Source: Gaiellasilicea sp963705515
Lineage (GTDB): Bacteria > Actinomycetota > Thermoleophilia > Gaiellales > Gaiellaceae
Length of the DNA stretch: 64,000 nucleotides
Assembly (NCBI GenBank): GCA_963705515.1
Contig: CAVPJV010000008.1
Span: 682,001-746,000, forward strand
Direction of reading: 5' to 3'
Position numbers and translations under genes: made by a program. Under the pieces are notes generated by a model, which saw only the letters and a program-made list of their open reading frames with translations, searched no databases and was not told the DNA's origin. Of the stretch, positions 9,266 through 17,671 are shown piece by piece (position 1 is the first letter of the stretch; every line of letters begins with the position of its first letter).

Positions 9266-9506
9266 AGATTGTGACAAGGCTGCGCGGCGTTAGCCGCAAG
9301 CCCTTTGTTCAAGCGATTCCGGTGTCGGTGCAGTTGGCTTGGTTGCTCACGCTTCATGCGTGGTTGCCTTCGGCGCGGGCCAGGACGAAGGCGCCGCCGG
9401 GCGAGGCGTGAGGCGGCCGCGGCCGAAGCGCGTGTGGTCTCGGTGATGACGCATGACTCACCTAGCGCTTTGGGATCGTGGCGCGATGTCTTAGCCTCAG
9501 CCCGGC
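9266..9506. other. Convergent intergenic region with weak hairpins
   Basis: This 241-bp gap lies between the converging fabI and ABC-permease genes. GCGGC-GTTA-GCCGC at 9284-9297 followed by CCCTTTGTT could act as a weak terminator for fabI. A longer-range GCCTTC/GAAGGC pairing follows. No conserved coding frame is visible on either strand. Confidence 0.35.
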
Positions 9507-10223
9507 TCAGGGCACGTCCATCCGCACTAGCTTCCTGACCGCGAGCGAGGTGAAGCCGACGAGCACCACCGTCGCACCGACGGCAGCGGTCAGCGGGCCG
9601 AGGGAGATGTCGACACTCGCCAGCCGGCCGTCGTCGAGGGCGTGGACGAGCGCGAGGGTGTAGCGGCGGACGCTGAGGAAGCGGATCCCGTCGAGGTAGG
9701 CGGCGAGCGTCGCCTCCCAGATGAACACGTAGACGAGCCCGATCAGGAGCGCGTGCCGTGTCGCCAGCCCCGCCCACGTGAAGATGGCCGCGTAGGCCGC
9801 CGCGCCCGCGAGCAACCCGGCGCCCGTCGCGAGGGCGCCGCCTCCGTCGCCACGCTCGATCACCGCGACCGCGAGGGCGCCGCCGAGCGCGACCGGGATC
9901 CCGCCGACGGCCACCGACGCCAGCAGCTTCGGCGCGACGATGCGCCAGCGCGCGATCGGCTTCGTCACGAGGTAGACGAGCGTGCGGTCGCCCACCTCGT
10001 TGCCGAAGGCCGCGGTCGCGAGCAGCAGCATCACGAGCGGCAGGATTGCAGAGGCGAGCATGACCCTCGTGACGTCGTCCGCGAACTCGTCGGGGGTCGC
10101 GGTCGCGTCGGCGACCTGGAAGAGCAGGCCGGCCAGGAGCGGCAACGAGACCAGTGCGAGCACGAGCCAGATCCGGCGGCTGCCGGAGAGCTGGCGTACG
10201 GTGAGCACGAAGACAGCGCTCAT
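9507..10223 (-). CDS. ABC-2 type permease subunit
   Basis: A 238-residue integral membrane protein with about six hydrophobic helices, for example IWLVLALVSLPLLAGLLF and VMLASAILPLVMLLLATAAF. The cytoplasmic loop GNEVGDRTLVYLVTKPIARW is characteristic of ABC-2 exporter permeases. Its ATG lies directly after the stop of the ATPase gene. It is the last gene of a four-gene overlapping operon that encodes two ATPase/permease pairs. Substrate unknown. Confidence 0.85.
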   Translation of the reverse strand: MSAVFVLTVRQLSGSRRIWLVLALVSLPLLAGLLFQVADATATPDEFADDVTRVMLASAILPLVMLLLATAAFGNEVGDRTLVYLVTKPIARWRIVAPKLLASVAVGGIPVALGGALAVAVIERGDGGGALATGAGLLAGAAAYAAIFTWAGLATRHALLIGLVYVFIWEATLAAYLDGIRFLSVRRYTLALVHALDDGRLASVDISLGPLTAAVGATVVLVGFTSLAVRKLVRMDVP

Positions 10224-11153
10224 CTAGCCCTGCGCCAGGTACTCAAACACGCTCTCGAGCGAGTCGTCGAGCGGCTCGACGCGCAGGAGCCGGACGCCGA
10301 GCCGCTGCGCGACGACCGGCAGCGCGCGCTGTAGCTGGGTGACGTTTCGGCTGCGCACGCGCAGTCGGCCCTCCGAGTCGATCTCGATCGACTCGATCGC
10401 GTCGAGCTCGAGCATCCCGGCTGCAAGCGTCCGGGGGCTCGACGCGTCGATGCGAACGACGAAGGGCCGGTCGTTCAGCTGCTGCCGGATCGCGTGCGGC
10501 TCGCCGCTCGCGGCGAGCTTCCCACTGACCATCAGGTGGATGCTCCCGGCCAGCTCCTCGACCTCCTCGAGGATGTGGGAGGACACGAGCACAGTGCGGC
10601 CCTCGGCGGCGAGTCGGTGGATCACTTCGCGCAGGTGAAGCCTCTGCACCGGATCGGTCCCCGACAGCGGCTCGTCCAGCAGGAGCAGCGGCGGGTCGTG
10701 GACGAGCGTTGCAGCGAGGCGCATGCGCTGCCTCATCCCACGGGAGTAGCCGGCCATCGGCCGGTCCTGCGCTGCGGCGAGGTCGACGGTCGCGATCGCC
10801 CGTCCGACCGCAGCGTGCGGGTCGTCCACCTGCTGGAGCCGCGCGCACAACTCGACGAACTGCCGTCCGGTGAGGAAGTCGTAGACCGACTCGTGCTCCG
10901 GCATGTAGCCGATGCGGCGGTAGATCGCCTGGTTCCGGCGCACCGGCTCGCCGAAGACACGAGCCGTGCCCTCGGACGGCGCGATCAGGCCGGCGATTAT
11001 GCGCAGCAGCGTCGTCTTGCCGGCGCCGTTCGGCCCGAGCAGAGCCGTCACGCCCGCACCGACCTCGAGCGTGACGTCGCTGACCGCGACCACGCCCCCG
11101 AACCACCGAGAGAGGCGGTCGAGTGCGATCGCCGGTTCGCCGGTGCCGCTCAA
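10224..11153 (-). CDS. ABC exporter ATP-binding protein (first pair)
   Basis: A 309-residue ATPase with Walker A GPNGAGKTT, signature YSRGMRQRMRLAATL, Walker B LLLLDEPLSGTD and switch SSHILEEVEEL, followed by the C-terminal extension typical of ABC-2 drug or bacteriocin exporters. I start at TTG 11153, which overlaps the stop of the preceding permease (TTGA). No ATG or GTG in this frame fits between that stop and the conserved AIALDRLSRWFGG. It probably energises the downstream permease at 9507-10223. Confidence 0.88.
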   Translation of the reverse strand: MSGTGEPAIALDRLSRWFGGVVAVSDVTLEVGAGVTALLGPNGAGKTTLLRIIAGLIAPSEGTARVFGEPVRRNQAIYRRIGYMPEHESVYDFLTGRQFVELCARLQQVDDPHAAVGRAIATVDLAAAQDRPMAGYSRGMRQRMRLAATLVHDPPLLLLDEPLSGTDPVQRLHLREVIHRLAAEGRTVLVSSHILEEVEELAGSIHLMVSGKLAASGEPHAIRQQLNDRPFVVRIDASSPRTLAAGMLELDAIESIEIDSEGRLRVRSRNVTQLQRALPVVAQRLGVRLLRVEPLDDSLESVFEYLAQG

Positions 11154-12037
11154 CCGCGCACCATCCGCTCCGTCCGGCGCAGGAGCCACACCGCGAGCGC
11201 GAGCGTCAGGGCCGCGAGCCAGAGCGCCGAGACCCAACCCGGGGCGTACTCGGCGGCGATCTCGTCGCCGAAGATCCAGTGGACCGTGTCGACGAGGGAG
11301 CGCAGGACGTCGGCTTCGGAGAGCACGTGCGAGAGCGTGCCTTCGAAGTTGTCGTGGGCGATGCCGCCGACGGCGCCGCCGATGAAGAGCGCGGCCACCG
11401 TTCCGATCGCCGCGTATGCGCGCCGGGTCGTGAACGACGCGACGAACAGCGCCAGCGTCGTGAACACGACGGAGACGGCCAGACCGGACGCAAGGAACCG
11501 CGGCACGACAGCCCAGTTGTCCCGGATCCACGACCCGGTGTCGTGCGCGTCGAGCAGGTTCCAGACGAACAGCACCGCCTCGGGAATGGAGGCCACGGTC
11601 GCGGCGACGGTGAAGAAGCCGAACCAGCGCGACACGACGTAGTCCGTCGCCGTGATCGGCCGTGCCGCGTACAGCGAGAGCACGCCGTCCTGCCGGTCGG
11701 GACAGACAAGCAGCGGCGCGACGACGGCGGCGAAGAGGGCCAGCGGGATGATCGCGAACTCGTAATACTCGGCATACGAGGGCAGCTCGAAGTCATCGGG
11801 GCTCGTCGGCACCGAGCCCAGGAACGCGGCGAGCACGACCAGCACCGCGGCCGGCACGAGCGCCAGGGCGATCAGGACCCAGGGCGCCACCTTGGCGCCG
11901 GCGCCGCGGCCGAGCCCGAGCGAGATGCGCACGCCGTCGCGCCAGATGGCGCGCCGCCGCCGCCAGCGGCTCGTGCGCTCCCCGTCGTAGCCCTGGTAGC
12001 CGAGGTCGAAGATCTCGGCGCGGCCGGCCGTGCTCAC
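11150..12037 (-). CDS. ABC-2 type permease subunit
   Basis: A 295-residue permease. A cytoplasmic N-terminus containing IFDLGYQGYDGERTSRW is seen in actinobacterial ABC-2 permeases. Six hydrophobic helices follow, including VLIALALVPAAVLVVLAAF, with the loop RQDGVLSLYAARPITATDY between helices 2 and 3. It overlaps the ATPase upstream by 4 bp (12034-12037) and the ATPase downstream by 4 bp, so all four genes are translationally coupled. Exported substrate unknown. Confidence 0.85.
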   Translation of the reverse strand: MSTAGRAEIFDLGYQGYDGERTSRWRRRRAIWRDGVRISLGLGRGAGAKVAPWVLIALALVPAAVLVVLAAFLGSVPTSPDDFELPSYAEYYEFAIIPLALFAAVVAPLLVCPDRQDGVLSLYAARPITATDYVVSRWFGFFTVAATVASIPEAVLFVWNLLDAHDTGSWIRDNWAVVPRFLASGLAVSVVFTTLALFVASFTTRRAYAAIGTVAALFIGGAVGGIAHDNFEGTLSHVLSEADVLRSLVDTVHWIFGDEIAAEYAPGWVSALWLAALTLALAVWLLRRTERMVRG

Positions 12038-12945
12038 GATGCCGCCGCCTCGGACGGCGCGTCGAACACGCTCGCGAGGGAGTGGCGCTCGGGCGCGAGC
12101 CGGTAGAGCAGCGCGCCGGTCTCGACGATCGCGTCGCGCAGCACGTCGTAATCATCGCCGGAGACCTGCGGCAGCGTCAGCCGGTTGCCGTCGAGTTGCG
12201 CGGCAATGCCCCGCTCGGAGAGGACGCGGACGAGCTCCGCCGCGCCCTCGACGAGGTCGACCAGCATGGTCTCGGTCTCCTCGGTAAGCCGCGCGACTAC
12301 ACCGGTTCGCAGCACCTTGCCGGCGTCGAGGACGATCACCGCGTCGCACGTCCGCTCGACGTCGCCCATCAGGTGCGTGGAGATCACGATGCTGATCCCG
12401 AACTCGCGGCCGACGCGGCGGATCAGTTCGAGCATGTCACGCCGCCCGAGCGGGTCGAGCCCGGCCGTCGGCTCGTCGAGAAACGCGAGCACAGGGTCGT
12501 GGACGAGCGCCTGCGCGAGCTTCACGCGCTGCTTCATGCCGGTCGAGTACGTGCCCATCGGCCGGTAACGCTCCTCGAACAGGCCGACGTGCCGGAGCAG
12601 GTCCGAGGCCCGCAGCCGGGCCGCCACGCGCGGGAGGCCGCTCAGCTCGGCCATGTAGGCGAGGAACTCCGCGGCAGACGTGCCCGGCGGCAGACAATCG
12701 TGCTCGGGCGAGTAGCCGATGCGCGTCCGGTACTCGACCGACCCGCGCGTGTCGCGTCCGAGCACCTCGACGGAGCCGGCGTCGGGCTCAATAAGCCCGA
12801 TCAGGATCTTCAGCGAGGTCGTCTTGCCGGCGCCGTTCGAGCCCAGCAGACCGGTGACGCCCTCGCCGATCTCGAAGCTCGCCCCGTCGAGCGCGCGCAC
12901 CGACCCGAAGCTCTTGGTCACCCCGGAGACGCGGACGAGTTGCAT
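12034..12945 (-). CDS. ABC exporter ATP-binding protein (second pair)
   Basis: A 303-residue ATPase: Walker A GSNGAGKTTSLKIL, signature YSTGMKQRVKLAQAL, Walker B LAFLDEPTAGLD and STHLMGDVERT. The start is ATG 12945 (MQLVRVSGVTKSFG), where the nucleotide-binding fold begins. It is the first gene of the operon. The order ATPase-permease-ATPase-permease suggests a heteromeric exporter or two related exporters made together. Confidence 0.88.
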   Translation of the reverse strand: MQLVRVSGVTKSFGSVRALDGASFEIGEGVTGLLGSNGAGKTTSLKILIGLIEPDAGSVEVLGRDTRGSVEYRTRIGYSPEHDCLPPGTSAAEFLAYMAELSGLPRVAARLRASDLLRHVGLFEERYRPMGTYSTGMKQRVKLAQALVHDPVLAFLDEPTAGLDPLGRRDMLELIRRVGREFGISIVISTHLMGDVERTCDAVIVLDAGKVLRTGVVARLTEETETMLVDLVEGAAELVRVLSERGIAAQLDGNRLTLPQVSGDDYDVLRDAIVETGALLYRLAPERHSLASVFDAPSEAAAS

Positions 12946-13096
12946 CGCGGTGAGCGTATTCGAGCCAGGAGGCGGACAGGCCCGCTCGCGGCGGGCTCGT
13001 CTCGAGGACACGGGCGGATAGCGGCCAAGTGCAATTTGGACGAGTTCTGGACGTAGCACCCCAGTCGGCTCGACCAGCATCTTCTTGGAACTACAA

Positions 13097-13266
13097 CTAG
13101 AGGCTTGATGCGAAACTCGGGTGCGTGCGGGGATGGGCCAGACCAAGCGGCTCAGCCGGATCCGGCGCAGGGCGTAGTGGTTGCTACGGGCAAGCCCGAG
13201 CCGGCTGAACCGCGCCGCGTCTGGCACACCAGCCGTGCGTGCCGGAGTTTCACATCAGGCCTCTAG
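13097..13266. repeat. 170-bp imperfect palindrome (MITE-like or large RNA hairpin)
   Basis: The left end CTAGAGGCTTGATGCGAAAC and the reverse complement of the right end, CTAGAGGCCTGATGTGAAAC, are nearly identical. The similarity continues through GCCAGAC and CGG(C/T)TCAGCCGG toward a central GTAG-TGGTTG-CTAC loop. Several differences are T/C, which would be G-U pairs in RNA. CTAG stands at both tips. It is either a small inverted-repeat mobile element or a long hairpin; no coding frame lies within it. Confidence 0.6.
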
Positions 13267-13286
13267 CCGCCACCGCGTGAAGACTC

Positions 13287-13315
13287 CGGCCGGTTGATAC
13301 AACCTCAACCGGCCG
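13287..13315. repeat. Perfect 10-bp stem hairpin
   Basis: CGGCCGGTTG and CAACCGGCCG are perfect complements around a 9-nt loop. No T-run follows on either strand, so intrinsic termination is uncertain. It lies downstream of the minus-strand gene ending at 13480. Confidence 0.5.
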
Positions 13316-13479
13316 AAGCCACTCCTGCACGCGACTCGAGACTGTGCTGCCGAGGCCCGTCCAGGTGTTGTCATCGTGGTGCCGTGAGCCGGCTGACGCC
13401 ACGAAATCCCTGCTCAGAGGCACCGATGAACCACGCGATGGGGATGTAGAGGCCGCCGGCGCCTCCTGCGGCTGCTCCA

Positions 13480-14199
13480 TCATCTTCGGCTCCCTTCTGG
13501 TGCGAGGTGCGCCGTAGGAGCCCGCGTGACGCCTGTCGCTTCCGGGGTCGCGATCCGGCGCCACATCGAGACGCCGAGGGCGATCTGCGTGACCAGAAAG
13601 AGTGCGAACCCGGCGAGCACGAGGACGAAGGCCAGATCGAAGACGAGCTCGAGCAGGTCGCCCGCCACCAGCATGACCGCGCTCGCCGCCGCAGCCCAGC
13701 TGATCCAGCGCGCGTAGACGCGCCCGGTCAGGAGCCCGACGGCGAGCGTCGCCAGGTACAGGCCAAGGGCGAGGAGCGCGCACCAGATCAGGGCCTCGTT
13801 CGCCTTTCCCGCCGCATCGAAGGTCGCCAGGTACGCGTGGGCTGCGTCCGGCCCGGCGTCTCCCCACGCGCTCGCCAGGTCCTTCATGATCGCCCCCACT
13901 GCGATTCCGCTTGCGCCGAGCGCGCCCATCAAGACGAGGAGCGGCTGACCGAAACGAGCCCACTCTCTCCCCGCACCTGCGCCGAGCGTGCGACCGACGA
14001 TCGTGAGTGCGCCGACCGTGAGGAAGACGCCAATGAGATTGAGCAGCCGATCGCCGGTCCAGAGGTCGTTGCCGGCGACGACACGAACGGCCTGAGCGGG
14101 GTCGCTGCTCAATTCCGGCTCCAGCATCCAGGCGAACAGTTGAGCCGCGGCCCCGGCGACGGCCGCGACAGCAGCGATTCGAAGCAGGCCGTTGTTCAT
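13480..14199 (-). CDS. Hypothetical polytopic membrane protein
   Basis: A 239-residue protein starting at ATG 14199 (MNNGLLRIAAVAAVAGA) with about six hydrophobic helices, including LLNLIGVFLTVGALTIVG, FGQPLLVLMGALGASGIAVG and ALIWCALLALGLYLATLAVG. A short basic C-terminal tail follows. The general look is that of DUF4386-like proteins, but I do not recognise a definite family. It is transcribed away from the two-component cluster that begins at 14315. Function unknown. Confidence 0.7.
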   Translation of the reverse strand: MNNGLLRIAAVAAVAGAAAQLFAWMLEPELSSDPAQAVRVVAGNDLWTGDRLLNLIGVFLTVGALTIVGRTLGAGAGREWARFGQPLLVLMGALGASGIAVGAIMKDLASAWGDAGPDAAHAYLATFDAAGKANEALIWCALLALGLYLATLAVGLLTGRVYARWISWAAAASAVMLVAGDLLELVFDLAFVLVLAGFALFLVTQIALGVSMWRRIATPEATGVTRAPTAHLAPEGSRR

Positions 14200-14314
14200 G
14201 CCGTCCAAGCTACGGCGTGGTCTGGCCCGGCCGCATCGATGAGATCCCCGGTCCGCGCGCAGTTTGGGGATTTCCCCAATGTCTGGATCCGATCTAGCAT
14301 GAGACGATCCGCAC

Positions 14315-14677
14315 GTGCCGCAGACGGTGTTGATCGTGGACGACCACGCCGGCTTCCGCGGTTTTGCCCGCCGGCTGCTCGAGGCTGACGGGTACACCGT
14401 CGTCGGCGAGGCCTCGGACGGAAGCTCGGCGCTCGCCGCGGTCGAGGCGCTGCGGCCCGAGCTCGTGCTGCTGGATGTCGTGCTGCCCGACACGGACGGG
14501 TTCGCGGTCGCCGAGCGGCTCGCGGAGCGCAGCGACGGACCGGTCGTCGTCCTCACATCCAGTCGGGAAGCGGCGGACCTCGGAGAACGGCTCGACCGTA
14601 CGCCCGCCCGTGGCTTCATCCACAAGGACGACCTGTCCGGCGCCGCGCTCACCGCCCTGGCGCGGAGCTCGCCGTGA
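14315..14677 (+). CDS. Stand-alone response-regulator receiver domain
   Basis: A 120-residue single-domain receiver with VLIVDDHAGFRGFARRLL (acidic pocket), the phospho-acceptor Asp in LVLLDVVLPDTDG, VVLTSSRE (Thr/Ser switch) and GFIHKDDL (conserved Lys). There is no output domain. The GTG start has TAGCAT 14 nt upstream. It overlaps the following histidine kinase by 4 bp, so it probably takes phosphate from that kinase or acts as a phosphate sink beside the LuxR-type regulator at 16405. Confidence 0.85.
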   Translation: MPQTVLIVDDHAGFRGFARRLLEADGYTVVGEASDGSSALAAVEALRPELVLLDVVLPDTDGFAVAERLAERSDGPVVVLTSSREAADLGERLDRTPARGFIHKDDLSGAALTALARSSP

Positions 14678-16414
14678 GCCGTCGGCTCCACGCCGTGCTG
14701 CTCGGGCTCGGGGTCCTGGCCGCGGGCTGTGCCGCGCTCACGCTGACGTTCTTCCGCTCGGGAGGCAGGCTGAACATCGAGCCGTGGCTCGCGGTGGCTT
14801 TCGTCGCGCTCGGGTCGCTCTGGATCCTCGCCGGCCTGGTCGCCTGGTGGAAGCGTCCGGACAACCACACGGGCGCACTCATGACCGCGGTCGGCTTTTC
14901 GGTCTTCCTGTGGCTTCCCAGCGGGTGGGAAGCTTCGCTTCCGGCCACCGGCTTCGGAATCACCGACCGCCTGTTCCTGGCCGTCGCCGTGCACCTGTTC
15001 GTTGCGTTCCCGCGCGGACGGCTCGCCTCGCCGATCGAGCGAGTCGTCGTGGCAGCGGCCTATGCCGACGTCCTTCTCGTTGCCGGTCTCGGGGCGCAGC
15101 TCTTCCGCGGCCCCGACGATCCGTTCTTGGTGGGCGGGCCCCGCAACCTGCTGCTCGTCCACGACAATCTCCGCCTGGCAGACGCCTTGGAGCTGTGGGC
15201 CGACGTGGCCCTTGCGGCCCTGTTCGTGGTGGCCGTCGTCCTCTTGGCGCGTCGCTGGCGCACCGCGAGCGCGCCTGCTCGCCGCGCGCTCGCTCCCGTG
15301 CTCTGGAGCGGAGCGCTCGTGCTCCTCCTCGGCGCCGCCCTGCTGACCCACTATCCGAGCTACGACTCGTCGCAGGGCTCGGTCCTGCTGTTGGCATTCG
15401 TGGTCGCCGTCGGCGTCGTGCCGCTCGCCTTCCTCGCGGGCCTGCTGCGCACGCGGCTGCACCGCACGGTCGTGGCGGATCTCGTCGTCGAGCTCGGCTC
15501 GCCGCTGCGACCGGCGCAGGTGCGCGACGCGATCGCGCGGACGCTCGGCGACCCGTCGCTCGAGCTGGCCTTCTGGCTGCCCGAGGGCGAACGCTACGTC
15601 GACCCGGACGGGACCGCGTTCGACCCGGAGGAGAATCCCGGACGAGCGGTCACCCTGCTCGAGCACGACGGGACACGCCTGGCGGCCCTGGTCCACGACC
15701 CCGCGTTGCTCGACGACCCAGAGCTCGTCCAGGCGGTCGGCGCGGCCGCCAGCCTCGCGCTCGAGAACGCCCGCCTTCAGGCGCAGCTGCGCGCCCAGCT
15801 TGCGGAGGTGCGCGCCTCGCGCAGCCCGAATCGTCGAGGCGGGTGACGCCGAGCGCAGGCGCCTCGAGCGCGACCTGCACGACGGCGCGCAGCAGCGCCT
15901 GCTCGGGATCAGACTCGCCCTCCAGCTCGCCCGCGGCCAGGCCGGGGACGAGCGAGCTGTCGAGCAGCTGCTCGCCGACGCTGACGCCGAGATCGTCGGC
16001 GCGCTCGAGGAGCTGCGCGCGCTCGCCCGCGGCATCCATCCCGCCATCCTCACCGACGAGGGACTCGCCCCCGCTCTTGCCGCACTTGCGCGACGCTCGC
16101 CCCTCCTGGTCGAGCTGGCCGTCGGCGCTGAGCGTCTGCCCGCGCCTGTGGAGGCGACGGCCTACTTCGTCGCCGGTGAGGCGCTGGCCAACGTCGTCAA
16201 GCACGCCGGCGCCTCCCGCGTCGTGATCCACACCACGCGAACCAACGGACGGCTCGTGATCGACATCACCGACGACGGAAACGGTGGCGCCGACGCCGAC
16301 GGAGCCGGGCTCAGCGGGCTCCGTGACCGCGTCGAGGCGCTCGACGGCTACCTCACCGTCGAGAGCCCACGCGGCGGCGGAACGCGCCTTACCGCGGCGA
16401 TCCCGTGCGCGTGA
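14674..16414 (+). CDS. NarL-family sensor histidine kinase (one-base frameshift near 15820)
   Basis: Read across one frameshift, this gives about 579 residues: several N-terminal membrane helices (residues about 5-270), a GAF-like linker, a coiled segment, then the HisKA_3 motif ERDLHDGAQQRL and an HATPase domain (VAGEALANVVKHAGA, GLSGLRDRVEALDG). The first frame ends at a TGA at 15839. The continuation (RIVEAGDAERRRLERDLHD) is in the next frame, so one extra base lies near 15817-15826 (context CTCGCGCAGCCCG). Both halves look intact, so I treat this as one gene with a likely sequence error. It is sandwiched between two response regulators by 4- and 10-bp overlaps. Confidence 0.8.
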
Positions 16415-17118
16415 TCCTCGCCGACGACGCCGTCCTCATCCGCGAGGGCCTCGCACGACTGCTGGCCGAGCAAGGAGTCGACGTCATCGGCCAGGTGGGC
16501 AGCGCCGACGAGCTCATGAGGATCGTCGCAAGCGACGCCCCGGACGTCGCCGTCGTCGACATCCGCATGCCGCCCACCTACACGAACGAAGGGCTGCTCG
16601 CCGCCCAGCAGATCCGGCGTGCGCACCCGCGGGTGGCAACCGTCGTCCTCTCGCAATACGTCGAGCTCGACTACGCGCTGAAGCTCGTGACAGGGACGAG
16701 CGAGCGAGTCGGCTACCTGCTCAAGGATCGGATCGCCGACGTCGGCGAGTTCGTCGCCGCGCTGCAGCGGGTCGCCGCCGGAGGCACCGTCGTCGACGCC
16801 TCGCTCGTCGACGAGCTCCTCGGAGCGCCTACCGCACGCGATCCGCTGGCGGAGCTCACGCCACGAGAGCGCGAGGTGCTGGCGTTGATCGCGCAGGGCA
16901 AGACCGACCGCGGCATCGGCGACGAGCTCTATGTGACACGCAAGACGGTCGAGGCGCACGTGCGCAGCATCCTCGCCAAGCTCGAGCTCCCCACCGACGC
17001 GAGCGAGAACCGCCGCGTCCACGCCGTCCTCACCTTCCTCCGAGCCGGCGGCAGCCACGATCCCGGCGGCGTGAAGAGTGGGGTTCTCATCGATGCGCCG
17101 GAGGTGTACCGGCCTTAG
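16405..17118 (+). CDS. LuxR/NarL-type response regulator
   Basis: A 237-residue regulator with an N-terminal receiver: ILADDAVLIREGL, Asp in VAVVDIRMPPTYTNEGL, and Lys in GYLLKDRI. The C-terminal LuxR helix-turn-helix has LTPREREVLALIAQGKTDRGI and KTVEAHVRSILAKL. It is the likely DNA-binding partner of the overlapping kinase. Its GTG start overlaps the kinase stop by 10 bp. The last 30 residues beyond the HTH are not conserved-looking. Confidence 0.9.
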   Translation: MRVILADDAVLIREGLARLLAEQGVDVIGQVGSADELMRIVASDAPDVAVVDIRMPPTYTNEGLLAAQQIRRAHPRVATVVLSQYVELDYALKLVTGTSERVGYLLKDRIADVGEFVAALQRVAAGGTVVDASLVDELLGAPTARDPLAELTPREREVLALIAQGKTDRGIGDELYVTRKTVEAHVRSILAKLELPTDASENRRVHAVLTFLRAGGSHDPGGVKSGVLIDAPEVYRP

Positions 17119-17128
17119 CTTCCGAGCC

Positions 17129-17671
17129 ATGTACGAGGAGCCTTACCCGATGTGGATTCAAGTCGGGGCGCTCGCTGTGATCCTCGCTCCGACCGTCGCG
17201 CTGCTGCTGTCTCGGCGTCGCCTCGGCCTGATGAACACCGCAGCCGCCCTCGTCATCTGGGGCGCCCTCGCCGCGAGCGGCGAGCACGGCATGTGGGCGA
17301 TGCGCCTGGCGATCCACGAACGCGCATGGTCGGAGCCGCATGCCACCGTCCACTACTTCATGGCCGGCGTCTACGCGGGTATCGCCGGCGTGCTCCTGAG
17401 CGTCATCGCGCTCACGCTCCTCCGCGAGCACCGGCGCTCCGGCTGGTTCACCGTCCTCTTCGTGCTCCTCGTCGGCGGAACCCTCGAGCTGACGATGAAC
17501 GGCCCCACCGGATACCTGTACCACCACATCGGCCTCCCCGGCTACGTCGTCGCCTGGCTCGCTGCGCTGGTGCTTGCGTTCAAACCGACCTTCCGAGTGG
17601 CGACGCCGCGGGCACCCGGTCCGCGTGCGATGGGATGGAGGGCGGCGGAGCGAGCGCTCCGCCGCCCTTGA
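17129..17671 (+). CDS. Hypothetical membrane protein
   Basis: About 180 residues, starting at ATG 17129 (MYEEPYPMWIQVG); ATG 17150 is an alternative. Five hydrophobic helices are visible: VGALAVILAPTVALLL, AALVIWGALAASG, FMAGVYAGIAGVLLSVIALTL, TVLFVLLVGGTLEL and GYVVAWLAALVLAF. The family is not recognised. It follows the response regulator by 10 nt and may be its operon partner. Its stop abuts that of the convergent MMPL gene. Confidence 0.65.
   Translation: MYEEPYPMWIQVGALAVILAPTVALLLSRRRLGLMNTAAALVIWGALAASGEHGMWAMRLAIHERAWSEPHATVHYFMAGVYAGIAGVLLSVIALTLLREHRRSGWFTVLFVLLVGGTLELTMNGPTGYLYHHIGLPGYVVAWLAALVLAFKPTFRVATPRAPGPRAMGWRAAERALRRP

Larger units (their letters stand above)
12946..13479. 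other. Intergenic region holding palindromic elements
   Basis: The 534-bp gap lies between the start of the ABC operon and the end of the membrane-protein gene. It contains a 170-bp imperfect palindrome (13097-13266) and a second perfect hairpin (13287-13315). A minus-strand frame 13250-13483 overlaps the preceding gene by ATGA but has clearly lower third-position GC (about 70 percent) than real genes here. No other coding signal is seen. Confidence 0.6.

Noticed and set aside
13250..13483. 77-codon minus-strand frame overlapping the preceding stop by ATGA, with AAGGGAG upstream
   Set aside because: Third-position GC is only about 70 percent, the sequence is low-complexity and ends inside the palindromic element; too weak to call, though the coupling signal is noted.
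15837..15839. In-frame TGA in the histidine kinase as a possible second selenocysteine
   Set aside because: The protein does not resume in the same frame after the TGA; the homologous continuation is one frame over, so a frameshift explains it.
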